7,266 bases of DNA from the NCBI GenBank assembly GCA_029934555.1, contig JAOZMA010000108.1, positions 1 through 7,266 on the forward strand. Reading direction: 5' to 3'. This document shows positions 1-6,582 of the stretch, piece by piece (within the stretch, counting starts at the first letter, position 1; each line of letters begins with the position of its first letter). Position numbers and translations under genes: made by a program. Below the pieces are notes generated by a model. That model had not been told where the DNA came from, ran no database searches, and worked only from the letters and a program-made list of their open reading frames with translations. The DNA is from Acidimicrobiia bacterium (lineage in GTDB: Bacteria > Actinomycetota > Acidimicrobiia > Spongiisociales > UBA5794).

Positions 1-1107
1 GACCGGGGTGCGCTCACCGTAGAGCCATGGGGTGAAGATCACGCCCCCCGAGCCGGGAGGGATCGCGGCGGCAGTTTCGTTGAGTTCGTCGTAGACAGAT
101 CCGTCGATGTCCCGATCGGGGTAGAGGATCGAAGCGATCCAATCGATCGCTTTGCCCGCGGTCTCCTGCTCGTTGGCAACGAGCCACCGGCCGGGTACGG
201 CTGCGGGAAGGGAGGCGATCGAGTGCAGCAGGTCGGTCTTCTTGTACGGGACATGACAGCTGAGCCATGATGACGTCCCGATGTAGAGATGCGCTGCGTA
301 GTCGCGAACGGTACCGGCACCGATACCTGCGGAGTGCACATCGGGTGTCCCGGCAACGACCGGGGTTCCTCGGGGTAGTCCCAGCTCTTCAGCGGCTACG
401 TCGCTCAGCCCGCCGATGACGTCCGTGGCGTGACACAGATCGGGGAGTTGGTCCCTGGTCAGGTCTGCGTAGCCGAGGAGAACCTCGTCGTAGTCGACGG
501 CGTTCGGATCGCGGTTGTCTGTGAGCCAGTGCAGCGCGATCGAGTCATACGATGCAACCGTGCGACCAGTGAGCCGAAGATTGATGTAATCCTTCGGTTC
601 GAGGAACGTCGCGGCGGCCTCGTAAACGTAGGGTCGTTCGTTGCGCAGGAAAAGGATGTGGGCGATCGGATCCTTCCCCGCCCCCGATGGCGCACCGCCG
701 GTGGATGTGACCCATCGGCGTGCCCGTCTGGGATCGAAACCCTGGATCTGAATCCGACCGGGAGCGGTGAGACCCCTGAGATAGCGGGCCCCGCGGGAGT
801 CCATCCAGATGATCGCGTTACCGATTGCGTCTCCCGACGCGTCGATTGCAACGGTGCCCGACCATTGGGTCGTGACGGAGATAGCTGCGATCTGTGCATC
901 AGGAGCCGCAGCAACGGTCTCCCGGACTGCGGCCGTGATTGCGTTCCACCAGGAATCCGGGTCCTGTTCGGCACCGCCGCCTTTGAGCAGGATCAGATCG
1001 ACGTTCGCTGTGGCCCGGGCGATCACCTCGCCGCGCTCCGAGACAAGAGCGACCTTCGGACCGGAGGTTCCAAGGTCGATCGCGAGAACATATGCAGGAG
1101 ATTCCAC
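1..1107 (-). CDS. FGGY-family carbohydrate kinase, xylulokinase-like (partial, C-terminus beyond left edge)
   Basis: ATP-dependent sugar kinase of the FGGY family (xylulokinase, glycerol kinase, gluconokinase and relatives); it would phosphorylate a sugar or polyol in the cytoplasm. The 369 visible codons stay open to base 1, so the C-terminal portion (roughly 100-150 residues in this family) is missing. Residues 8-20 carry the phosphate-binding motif LAIDLGTSGPKVA. WMDSR at 101-105 matches the substrate-side W-x-D-x-R of xylulokinase-type members. AGTPDVHSAGIGAG near 252-265 holds the probable catalytic base D256. YGERTPV at the visible end is a usual C-domain motif. I chose GTG at 1107 because it places the ATP motif about ten residues in, as is usual; in-frame GTG and ATG codons lie farther upstream. 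No good ribosome site is seen. It diverges from the next operon. Family assignment is firm; the sugar is not known. Confidence 0.9.
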   Translation of the reverse strand, partial: MESPAYVLAIDLGTSGPKVALVSERGEVIARATANVDLILLKGGGAEQDPDSWWNAITAAVRETVAAAPDAQIAAISVTTQWSGTVAIDASGDAIGNAIIWMDSRGARYLRGLTAPGRIQIQGFDPRRARRWVTSTGGAPSGAGKDPIAHILFLRNERPYVYEAAATFLEPKDYINLRLTGRTVASYDSIALHWLTDNRDPNAVDYDEVLLGYADLTRDQLPDLCHATDVIGGLSDVAAEELGLPRGTPVVAGTPDVHSAGIGAGTVRDYAAHLYIGTSSWLSCHVPYKKTDLLHSIASLPAAVPGRWLVANEQETAGKAIDWIASILYPDRDIDGSVYDELNETAAAIPPGSGGVIFTPWLYGERTPV

Positions 1108-1278
1108 GACGCCACGGTACCCGGTCGGTGTGTCGCTGGGTGAATCGCCGTCCGGCGGCGAGCAGAGTCGTGTTTCCCAAGTGTGATCGGAGATCGGTAC
1201 GGGCACTAGAGTTTGTCGGGAAGACATCAGACACGTAAACGCGAGCGCCGTCCGGAACGGACGGTGCGGGGGTTCCCA
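1108..1278. other. Divergent intergenic region
   Basis: This gap separates the leftward sugar kinase from the rightward three-gene operon and must hold whatever promoters they use. On the plus strand TAGAGT at 1207-1212 is a plausible -10 hexamer for the operon, but I see no convincing -35 at 16-18 bases upstream of it. No clear operator repeat is seen apart from the hairpin at 1245-1267. No convincing promoter is seen for the kinase. Confidence 0.4.
1245..1267 (+). promoter_or_regulatory. Strong hairpin in the leader just upstream of the DPGTG gene
   Basis: Bases 1245-1254 (GCGCCGTCCG) pair with 1258-1267 (CGGACGGTGC) through ten consecutive pairs, one of them a G-T wobble, closed by a three-base GAA loop. 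The stem ends 11 bases before the ATG at 1279 and directly abuts the G-run at 1268-1272 that is the only candidate ribosome site. It could modulate translation or stabilise the 5' end of the transcript. No T-run follows, so it does not look like a standard terminator. The structure is directly visible; its role is inference. Confidence 0.5.
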
Positions 1279-1479
1279 ATGATTCACTTTGCCTATCTCG
1301 ATCCAGGAACGGGCACACTGATCGTCCAAGCCCTGCTGGGAGGCACCGCGGGCGTTGCCGTGCTGTTCAAGACCAAACGCAGCCGCATGGCCCGGAAGAG
1401 CAAAGCGGCCGAAGCGGAACCGGAGACCGGTGAGACCCAAGCGGACGATCGCACGGCGCCGAATCCGAACGCCGACTGA
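1279..1479 (+). CDS. Small single-span membrane protein with YLDPGTG motif, function unknown
   Basis: A 66-residue protein. Residues 6-12 are YLDPGTG, followed by one hydrophobic segment (about 13-30, rich in Gly, Ala, Val and Leu), then a basic stretch KTKRSRMARKSK and an acidic, Pro/Ala-rich tail. By the positive-inside rule the tail is cytoplasmic and the DPGTG motif sits at the outer membrane face. Small proteins with this motif and a following membrane span are, from memory, recurrent bacterial hypotheticals found next to methyltransferase and sulfatase-like genes, as here. I chose the ATG at 1279 because the motif then starts six residues in; the longer reading from 1213 adds an Arg-rich, unconvincing leader that would also have to cross the hairpin. 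It is separated from the methyltransferase gene by 14 bases, so they are probably co-transcribed. No biochemical function is known to me; a scaffold or anchoring role is only a guess. Confidence 0.75.
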   Translation: MIHFAYLDPGTGTLIVQALLGGTAGVAVLFKTKRSRMARKSKAAEAEPETGETQADDRTAPNPNAD

Positions 1480-1493
1480 CCGCGGGTCGGATC

Positions 1494-2951
1494 ATGGACG
1501 ACGAAACCACTCCGAACAGCGCGACGGCAGACATCCCGGAGACCGACTCTGCTTCTGGACGCCGGGTTGATGCCGGCTCCTTCAGGGATCCCGGAAGCCG
1601 CGTATTCCACCGCGATGGCGGCGTCTACCGCGTACTCGACCATCGCTCCATGGAGAACTGGGAGACGCTCGCAGCGACCCGATTCTTCGCTGAAGGAGTC
1701 GGCGCCGGCACGATCGTCGCGACGGAGCCGGCCGTAGGGGTCGAGACGATCGACGGTGATGAATGGGCCGGGGTGCTGCAACACGAACGGATCCCGGTCA
1801 TCTCGTATCCGTACGAGTGGACCTTCTCGATGCTTCGCGACGCTGCCATGCTCCAGCTCGATCTGCTCGTTGCCGCACTCGCTGAGGGAATGATCCTCAA
1901 GGATTCCACACCGTTCAACGTTCAGTGGCGGGGCCGCACTCCGGTCTTCATCGACATCGGCTCTTTCGAACCGCTCAATCAGGGCGACATCTGGGTCGGG
2001 TACCGGCAGTTCCTCGCCCAGTACCTGTACCCATTGATGCTGACGGCCCACGTCGGAATCCCGTTCCAGCCCTGGTTGCGGGGCCAGCCCGACGGACTCA
2101 CCGCTGAGCAGCTTCGGCGGGTCATGTCGTCACGAGACCTCCTGCGCAAGAGCGGGTTGATGCACGTGGCATTGCCGGCTCGCGCCGAACGACGGGCCCA
2201 TGGTGGTGGGCGGGACGTCCGCTCAGAGCTCAAGGATGCAGGGTTCAACAAGGAGATGATCGAGTCCAACGTGAACGGTCTCCGCAACATCGTGAACGGC
2301 CTCGAATGGAATCCGGGATCGTCGCGCTGGAATGAGTACGCGGCGGAGTGCGACCACGTACGGGTTCACCGGGGGGCGAAGGCCGCGTTCATCACGAAGG
2401 CGCTCGCCGAGGATGCCCCTGCCGTCGTGTGGGACGTCGGAGCCAACGACGGATACTTCTCGAAACTGGCCGCCGGAAGCGCGGACTACGTGCTCGCCCT
2501 GGATGCCGATGAGGTGATCCTCGACGAGTTCTACCGGTCGCTCTCCCCGAACGGCCCGGACAACGTTCTCCCGATCGTCCAGGACATGGCCGACCCTTCG
2601 CCGGGGCTCGGCTGGCGCGGTCTCGAACGTCCGCCACTCGTCGATCGATCGTCCCCCGACGTCGTGCTCTGCCTCGCCGTCATCCATCACCTCGTCATCG
2701 GACGCAACATCCCTCTCCGGGCCGTGATCGACTGGCTCTCGGATCTTGGAGCGAGGGTGATCCTCGAGTTCGTGGCACCCGACGACCCGATGGTGCGCGC
2801 ACTCACGATCAACAAGCTGCCCCACGAAGTACACCGTGACTACAACGAGACCGACCTACGCCGGTACCTCAGCGACCACTTCGTGATCGAAGGCGAGGAA
2901 GAACTTCCAGGGGCCACGCGGCGTCTCTTCGCTCTCCGTCCGATCGGCTGA
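1494..2951 (+). CDS. Kinase-like domain fused to class I SAM-dependent methyltransferase (NoeA-like family)
   Basis: A 485-residue soluble two-domain protein. Residues about 35-230 resemble a protein-kinase-like fold: a long helix before the active site (about 111-132), then LKDSTPFN at 135-142, which matches the kinase catalytic loop D-x-x-P-x-N (D137, N142), and FIDIGSFE at 152-159, where D154-I-G156 matches the DFG-type metal site 17 residues later. No lysine occurs in residues 1-135, so the usual beta-3 ATP lysine is absent and activity is uncertain. Residues about 290-485 form a Rossmann methyltransferase: VWDVGANDGYFSK at 312-324 is motif I, ALDAD at 335-339 carries the probable SAM-ribose acid D337, and DVVLCLAVIHHL at 389-400 is the motif IV region. 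From memory, the same arrangement occurs in proteins annotated as NoeA-like methyltransferases. The following gene starts two bases after the stop, implying translational coupling. The substrate is unknown; neighbours suggest an envelope glycan or lipid. Confidence 0.82.
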   Translation: MDDETTPNSATADIPETDSASGRRVDAGSFRDPGSRVFHRDGGVYRVLDHRSMENWETLAATRFFAEGVGAGTIVATEPAVGVETIDGDEWAGVLQHERIPVISYPYEWTFSMLRDAAMLQLDLLVAALAEGMILKDSTPFNVQWRGRTPVFIDIGSFEPLNQGDIWVGYRQFLAQYLYPLMLTAHVGIPFQPWLRGQPDGLTAEQLRRVMSSRDLLRKSGLMHVALPARAERRAHGGGRDVRSELKDAGFNKEMIESNVNGLRNIVNGLEWNPGSSRWNEYAAECDHVRVHRGAKAAFITKALAEDAPAVVWDVGANDGYFSKLAAGSADYVLALDADEVILDEFYRSLSPNGPDNVLPIVQDMADPSPGLGWRGLERPPLVDRSSPDVVLCLAVIHHLVIGRNIPLRAVIDWLSDLGARVILEFVAPDDPMVRALTINKLPHEVHRDYNETDLRRYLSDHFVIEGEEELPGATRRLFALRPIG

Positions 2952-2953
2952 CG

Positions 2954-5071
2954 GTGTCCGACACCATCCACGACTCGACCAGGGAAGGAATCCCGTGGAT
3001 CGACGTGCTGCTGTCATCGGTGGTGCTCTTCGTCCTCGCCGTGACACAGCCGGTCCTCGACCTCCTCGGGCGCAATGCCGAGTTCTTCCTGGCCCAGGCG
3101 ACGCCCCCGATCGACATCGTCCTTCTGGGATTCATGCTCGCGATCGGGATCCCGCTCCTCATCGGGCTGATGGTCGTCGGGGTCCGGAAGCTCCACCAGC
3201 CAACGGGGACCGCCCTGCACGGGATCCTGCTGGCCCTCCTCGGAGGCATCCTCGCCCTTCAGATCATCTCATCGACACCGGTCGGTCGACTCCCCGGCTG
3301 GGTCGAGATCGTGCTCGCAGCTGTAGCCGGCGTGCTCCTCGCGATCGCCTTCTATCGCTACGAGCCGCTTCGATCGGCCGGGCGTTTCGCTGCCATCGCC
3401 CCCATCGTCGTGCTCGGTCTCTTCCTCTTCGGATCCTCCGCCTCGCAGCTCGTGTTCGCATCGGGCGAGATTGCGAAGCCTTCGCACGTCTCGATCGACA
3501 ATCCCGTTCCCATCGTGATGGTCATATTCGACGAGTTCCCTGTCGCTTCGATCATGGACGATGACGGGAACATCAACGAGGAGATCTACCCGGGTTTCGC
3601 TCGTCTCGCCGAGGACGGCACATGGTTCAGGAACGCCGTCACGGTCCAACAGCAGACCGAGAACTCGCTCCCGGCGATCCTATCGGGGAAGAACCCGCCC
3701 GCTGGCAAGCTACCGACGGCGGGAGACCATCCGTTCACCCTGTTCACGCTGCTCGCCGACTCATATGACCTTCAGGTTCTCGAAGCAGTGACAGATCTGT
3801 GCCCCGAGTACGCGTGCGAGAACATGAGCCGTCAGGTGCGGCCGCTTGCTGATCGATGGGGAGCGCTCATCGAAGATCTGACGGTTGTCTCCGGGCATCT
3901 CTTCTTGCCGGACGACATGGCGGACGACCTGCCCCCCATCGACACCACATGGTCCAACTTCTCCGGTGGAGGCACGGAGAACGACTTCGACATGACGTCT
4001 CGTTTTCAGGAACTCACGTACTCGGCGGATCGGCGCCATCCGATCGCCCAGTTCACCGACAGCCTCGGAGAGGCGCCGGACGAACCGCGCCTGTCCTTCC
4101 TCCATGCGCTCGTTCCGCATGTCCCGTGGACGTATCTCCCATCGGGCCAGACATACTCGGCACCCGATGCGGCTCCGGGGAGCAAGAGCCCCGGCTGGGG
4201 AGACGACGTCTGGCTCGTCGACCAGGCATACCAGATGCACCTCATGCAGGTCGGGTACGTCGACACCGTGGTTGAGGAGATGATCGAACAGCTCGAGCAG
4301 GCGGGAACCTACGACGACACGATGATCATCGTCGTAGCCGACCACGGAATCACCGTGCGCCCGAACACACCACATCGTCGGATCGTCACAGAGGAGACGG
4401 TGGGGGACATCGCAGCCATCCCGCTCTTCATCAAACGCCCCCATCAGGAGCACGGAGGGATCGACGACTATCGGGCTGAGACCGTCGACATCATGCCCAC
4501 CATCGCCGCCACGCTTGGGATCGATCTGCCGTGGGCCACGGACGGCTCATCCCTGTTCGGAGACGACAGACTCGAGCGAGACGAGTCACGCATCGAGGGG
4601 AGCGAAGGAGTCATCATCTTTGGAACCGATGGCTCAGAGGCTCGGGCGGTAGCGGCTCGTAAGATCGAGCACTTCGGAACGAATGGGCCCTTCGGCCTCG
4701 CCCCACCGGGCCACGCCGACCTTCTCAATCGGTCGGTCGAGGAGTTCCGTGCGAGTCAGGACAGCGAATTGACAGCGACGGTGCGGGACCCCAAAGCCTT
4801 CAAGACTGTCGATCTGGAGGGGCCGGTGGTCCCCGCGTGGATCAGCGGCACTATCGCGAGAAGGGGTTCCGACGGTGAGGATCTTCTCCTCGCAATCGTC
4901 GTCAACGGGCGCATCGCTGCGGTCACACGGACCAGCGAGACGGAAGAAGGGGCCACGCAGTTCGGTGCCGTCATCCCGCCGGAGTCCTTCGTGAACGGCG
5001 ATAACGATGTTGATCTCTACCTGATCCGTGGATCCGGTGATGACCTCGAACTGTTACAGATACACCGCTGA
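2954..5071 (+). CDS. Membrane-anchored sulfatase-like / alkaline phosphatase superfamily enzyme
   Basis: A 705-residue integral membrane enzyme. About five hydrophobic segments lie at roughly 14-34, 53-78, 88-107, 114-134 and 145-168, followed by a catalytic domain (about 185-540) presumably outside the membrane. Metal-site signatures are VIFDEFP at 190-196 (D193), HALVPHVPW at 384-392 and VADHGI at 461-466 (D463, H464), with H474 shortly after. The nucleophile region reads QTENSLPAILSGK at 234-246. Aligning its SG with the TG of sulfatases puts T235 at the formylglycine-cysteine position, and the C-x-P-x-R motif is absent, so this should be a Thr-nucleophile phosphohydrolase or phosphotransferase, broadly like LtaS or MdoB, and not a classical sulfatase. 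Residues about 600-705 form a separate beta-rich tail. The GTG start lies two bases after the methyltransferase stop with a weak ribosome site, so coupling is likely. Superfamily is firm; substrate is unknown. Confidence 0.87.
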   Translation: MSDTIHDSTREGIPWIDVLLSSVVLFVLAVTQPVLDLLGRNAEFFLAQATPPIDIVLLGFMLAIGIPLLIGLMVVGVRKLHQPTGTALHGILLALLGGILALQIISSTPVGRLPGWVEIVLAAVAGVLLAIAFYRYEPLRSAGRFAAIAPIVVLGLFLFGSSASQLVFASGEIAKPSHVSIDNPVPIVMVIFDEFPVASIMDDDGNINEEIYPGFARLAEDGTWFRNAVTVQQQTENSLPAILSGKNPPAGKLPTAGDHPFTLFTLLADSYDLQVLEAVTDLCPEYACENMSRQVRPLADRWGALIEDLTVVSGHLFLPDDMADDLPPIDTTWSNFSGGGTENDFDMTSRFQELTYSADRRHPIAQFTDSLGEAPDEPRLSFLHALVPHVPWTYLPSGQTYSAPDAAPGSKSPGWGDDVWLVDQAYQMHLMQVGYVDTVVEEMIEQLEQAGTYDDTMIIVVADHGITVRPNTPHRRIVTEETVGDIAAIPLFIKRPHQEHGGIDDYRAETVDIMPTIAATLGIDLPWATDGSSLFGDDRLERDESRIEGSEGVIIFGTDGSEARAVAARKIEHFGTNGPFGLAPPGHADLLNRSVEEFRASQDSELTATVRDPKAFKTVDLEGPVVPAWISGTIARRGSDGEDLLLAIVVNGRIAAVTRTSETEEGATQFGAVIPPESFVNGDNDVDLYLIRGSGDDLELLQIHR

Positions 5072-5097
5072 GAGGCGTCGCAACGACCCTTCAGCGG
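5065..5097. terminator. Stem-loop between convergent genes, possible bidirectional terminator
   Basis: CCGCTGAGAGG at 5065-5075 pairs with CCCTTCAGCGG at 5087-5097 over eleven positions with one G-T wobble and one A-C mismatch, around an 11-base loop. It overlaps the stop codons of both convergent genes. There is no T-run on either strand, so termination by this structure is only a possibility. Confidence 0.35.
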
Positions 5098-5324
5098 CGG
5101 AAGCGGTCGTACCAGCGCGATGGGGCATCATCGAGTACCGGTGCCGTGAGTTCGAATGTCGGGGGTGACCAGCCCGGATCATCTTCGAGGCGTGGGAGTC
5201 CACCGGTGTTTCGCTCGTATCGGGACGACGGCGGATTGTGGTTCTCGAGCGTTGGCACGAGTTCGATCGCGTCCGGATCGCTCTCACGTGATGCCACGAT
5301 TGGCTCATTCGGCTGGAACGGCAC
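5091..5324 (-). CDS. Small hypothetical protein, proline- and charge-rich (probable)
   Basis: A 77-residue reading frame that I do not recognise. It has no cysteine, no membrane segment and no signal peptide; it is rich in Pro, Asp/Glu and Arg, opens MPFQPNEP and closes with an aromatic-basic tail WYDRFRR. Support for it being real: a strong ribosome site GAGGGAGG sits four bases before the GTG at 5324, codon third positions are mostly G or C, and it fills the space between two operons, ending 19 bases from the convergent stop at 5071. The frame stays open upstream to 5540. ATG at 5417 or TTG at 5432 (preceded by GAGGAG) would add 31 or 36 residues beginning MGRLHHVPDW or MGIQEMGR. The protein looks disordered. 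A chance open frame cannot be excluded. Confidence 0.42.
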   Translation of the reverse strand: MPFQPNEPIVASRESDPDAIELVPTLENHNPPSSRYERNTGGLPRLEDDPGWSPPTFELTAPVLDDAPSRWYDRFRR

Positions 5325-5571
5325 GACGCCTCCCTCGAGTTCGTGCCTTCCGGATCCCGACGCCCGCAAGTAGCGTACGGCAGGCGGCCAATCCGGTACA
5401 TGGTGCAAACGACCCATTTCCTGGATACCCAATGGTCTCCTCACTCCTGGCAAAGCGGTATCGTGCCGGTATGCCCTCCGTGCGCCACGATTCGATCTGC
5501 CAACGCAGAAGGTGGACATGGATGGTCGGCTCAGACACACGAATTTCCGTCATCGAGAAGAGAGAACACAC
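5325..5571. other. Intergenic region upstream of the DUF6941-pgsA-gcvH operon
   Basis: These 247 bases separate the small leftward gene from the rightward operon and should hold the operon's promoter. TATGCC at 5470-5475 with TGGCAA at 5448-5453 (16-base spacing) is the nearest thing to a -10/-35 pair, and both are poor matches. No RNA gene or riboswitch pattern is recognised. The left part may be coding if the small leftward gene begins at 5417 or 5432. Confidence 0.3.
5329..5336 (-). promoter_or_regulatory. Ribosome binding site deciding the GTG 5324 start
   Basis: Read on the minus strand this is GAGGGAGG, four bases before the GTG at 5324. It is one of the best Shine-Dalgarno matches in the window and is the main reason to prefer this start, and to believe the small gene at all. 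Confidence 0.45.
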
Positions 5572-5979
5572 GTGAGACTCACCACGGCGATGCTTGCCGA
5601 TGCCGCACAGGTCCAAGGCGGGAAGCTGTTCGTCCTCGGAGGGGGATTCGACACGATCAGCGCCCGATCGCTGCCGGTCGTGCACCGCAACCTGACGTTG
5701 GCCATGGTCGCAGAGATCGATCCGGAGGAGAGGCATCGCGAGTTGGAGATCGTGATCGCTCTCGTCGACGAAGACGGCCACGGGCTTGACGTTGAAGCGA
5801 GAGGGAAGCTTCGGGTCGGTGCACCCCCGAACCTCCCACCGGGAGCGACCAGCATCGTTCCGATCGTGAGCCCCTTCCACAACATCCAATTCACCGAAGC
5901 GAAGGGCTACGCCTTCGTCGTGTCGTTCGAGGACGAGGAGATCGCACGGGTGCGCTTCCGAGTCGTTCAGGTTTCGTAG
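5572..5979 (+). CDS. DUF6941-like protein, function unknown
   Basis: A 135-residue soluble protein with no signal peptide or membrane span. The opening TTAMLADAAQVQGGKLFVLGGG (residues 4-25) is the characteristic start of the family I know as DUF6941. The rest follows that family: a beta-rich body with alternating hydrophobic and charged strands, a VDEDG turn near 63-67, a PPNLPPGAT segment near 85-93 and a closing strand VRFRVVQV. The family has no established function that I know of; the all-beta pattern suggests a small beta-sandwich. I chose GTG at 5572 because it gives the family's normal start and has the purine-rich ribosome site AGAAGAGAGA at 5556-5565. An in-frame ATG at 5512 would add 20 charged residues unlike the family. 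Its stop lies three bases before the pgsA start, so the two are probably co-transcribed and coupled. Confidence 0.8.
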   Translation: MRLTTAMLADAAQVQGGKLFVLGGGFDTISARSLPVVHRNLTLAMVAEIDPEERHRELEIVIALVDEDGHGLDVEARGKLRVGAPPNLPPGATSIVPIVSPFHNIQFTEAKGYAFVVSFEDEEIARVRFRVVQVS

Positions 5980-5982
5980 CCC

Positions 5983-6549
5983 GTGCACGGAGCAGTCAAC
6001 GTCCCCAACGCGGTGTCGGTGGTCCGCCTCCTCCTGATCCCCGTCTTTGTCTGGCTCGTCCTGATCGACGAGACCGCCTGGGCCGGTGCGCTCTTGGGAG
6101 TCATCGGGGCGACCGATTGGATCGACGGCTACATCGCACGGCGTTTCGACCAGGTCACGGAAGTCGGGAAGATGCTCGACCCCATCGCCGACCGACTCGC
6201 CGTTGCGGTCGCCGTCATCCTGGGGCTGATCACAGGCGTCCTCCCGTGGGGCTTCGGATGGGCCATCATCATCAGAGAGATCGTCATCGCCATCGGAGCC
6301 GCCTACGGATGGTCGAAGGGGGTCCGCAGACTCGACGTGCGATGGCTCGGCAAGCTCGCCACCCTCCTGCTCTACTTCTCGATCACGACCTTCTTCATTG
6401 CCGACGGCCTTGATATGGAGTGGTTGTGGTGGGCCTCGCTCGCCATCGGCGTGCCCGGCCTCGTGACCTACTACATCGTTGCGTTCAGCTATCTCGGCGA
6501 CATGAGGAAGGCCATTGCGGCCGCCGAGGCCACCGACTCGAGCCGGTAG
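5983..6549 (+). CDS. pgsA: CDP-alcohol phosphatidyltransferase, probable CDP-diacylglycerol-glycerol-3-phosphate 3-phosphatidyltransferase
   Basis: An integral membrane enzyme that transfers a phosphatidyl group from CDP-diacylglycerol to an alcohol, most likely glycerol 3-phosphate, the committed step to phosphatidylglycerol. The 188 residues match the family's usual size. The complete signature D-x2-D-G-x2-A-R-x8-G-x3-D-x3-D is present, with D45, D48, G49, A52, R53, G62, D66 and D70; the four aspartates bind the metals. NVPNAVSVVRLLLIP at 6-20 is the typical N-terminal amphipathic helix and first span, and several further hydrophobic segments follow. It starts with GTG three bases after the preceding stop with little ribosome site, so coupling is likely. 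gcvH follows after 33 bases. Actinobacteria carry several paralogues (pgsA, pgsA2, phosphatidylinositol-phosphate synthase), so the head group is inferred, not proven. Confidence 0.88.
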   Translation: MHGAVNVPNAVSVVRLLLIPVFVWLVLIDETAWAGALLGVIGATDWIDGYIARRFDQVTEVGKMLDPIADRLAVAVAVILGLITGVLPWGFGWAIIIREIVIAIGAAYGWSKGVRRLDVRWLGKLATLLLYFSITTFFIADGLDMEWLWWASLAIGVPGLVTYYIVAFSYLGDMRKAIAAAEATDSSR

Positions 6550-6570
6550 ACTGCTCGATCCCGAGCGAAG

Positions 6571-6575
6571 AGGAG
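6571..6575 (+). promoter_or_regulatory. Ribosome binding site for gcvH
   Basis: AGGAG within the purine-rich run AAGAGGAG, seven bases before the GTG at 6583. It fixes the gcvH start and shows that gcvH has its own strong translation signal, unlike the coupled pgsA start. Confidence 0.7.
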
Positions 6576-6582
6576 ACGACAC

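Noticed and set aside
430..1143. A 237-codon plus-strand frame opposite the sugar kinase
   Set aside because: The minus strand encodes an intact FGGY kinase with all its motifs here. The plus frame is Cys-, Arg- and Asp-rich without a domain.
1213..1278. A longer N-terminus for the DPGTG protein, starting at TTG 1213
   Set aside because: The added 22 residues are an Arg-rich leader coded across the strong hairpin; the motif-proximal ATG at 1279 fits this small-protein family better.
1293..2051. A 252-codon minus-strand frame over the start of the three-gene operon
   Set aside because: It is antisense to the DPGTG protein and the kinase-like domain, with no recognisable motif.
3761..4453. 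A 230-codon minus-strand frame within the AlkP-superfamily gene
   Set aside because: It is antisense to the catalytic domain, has atypical composition and has no domain.
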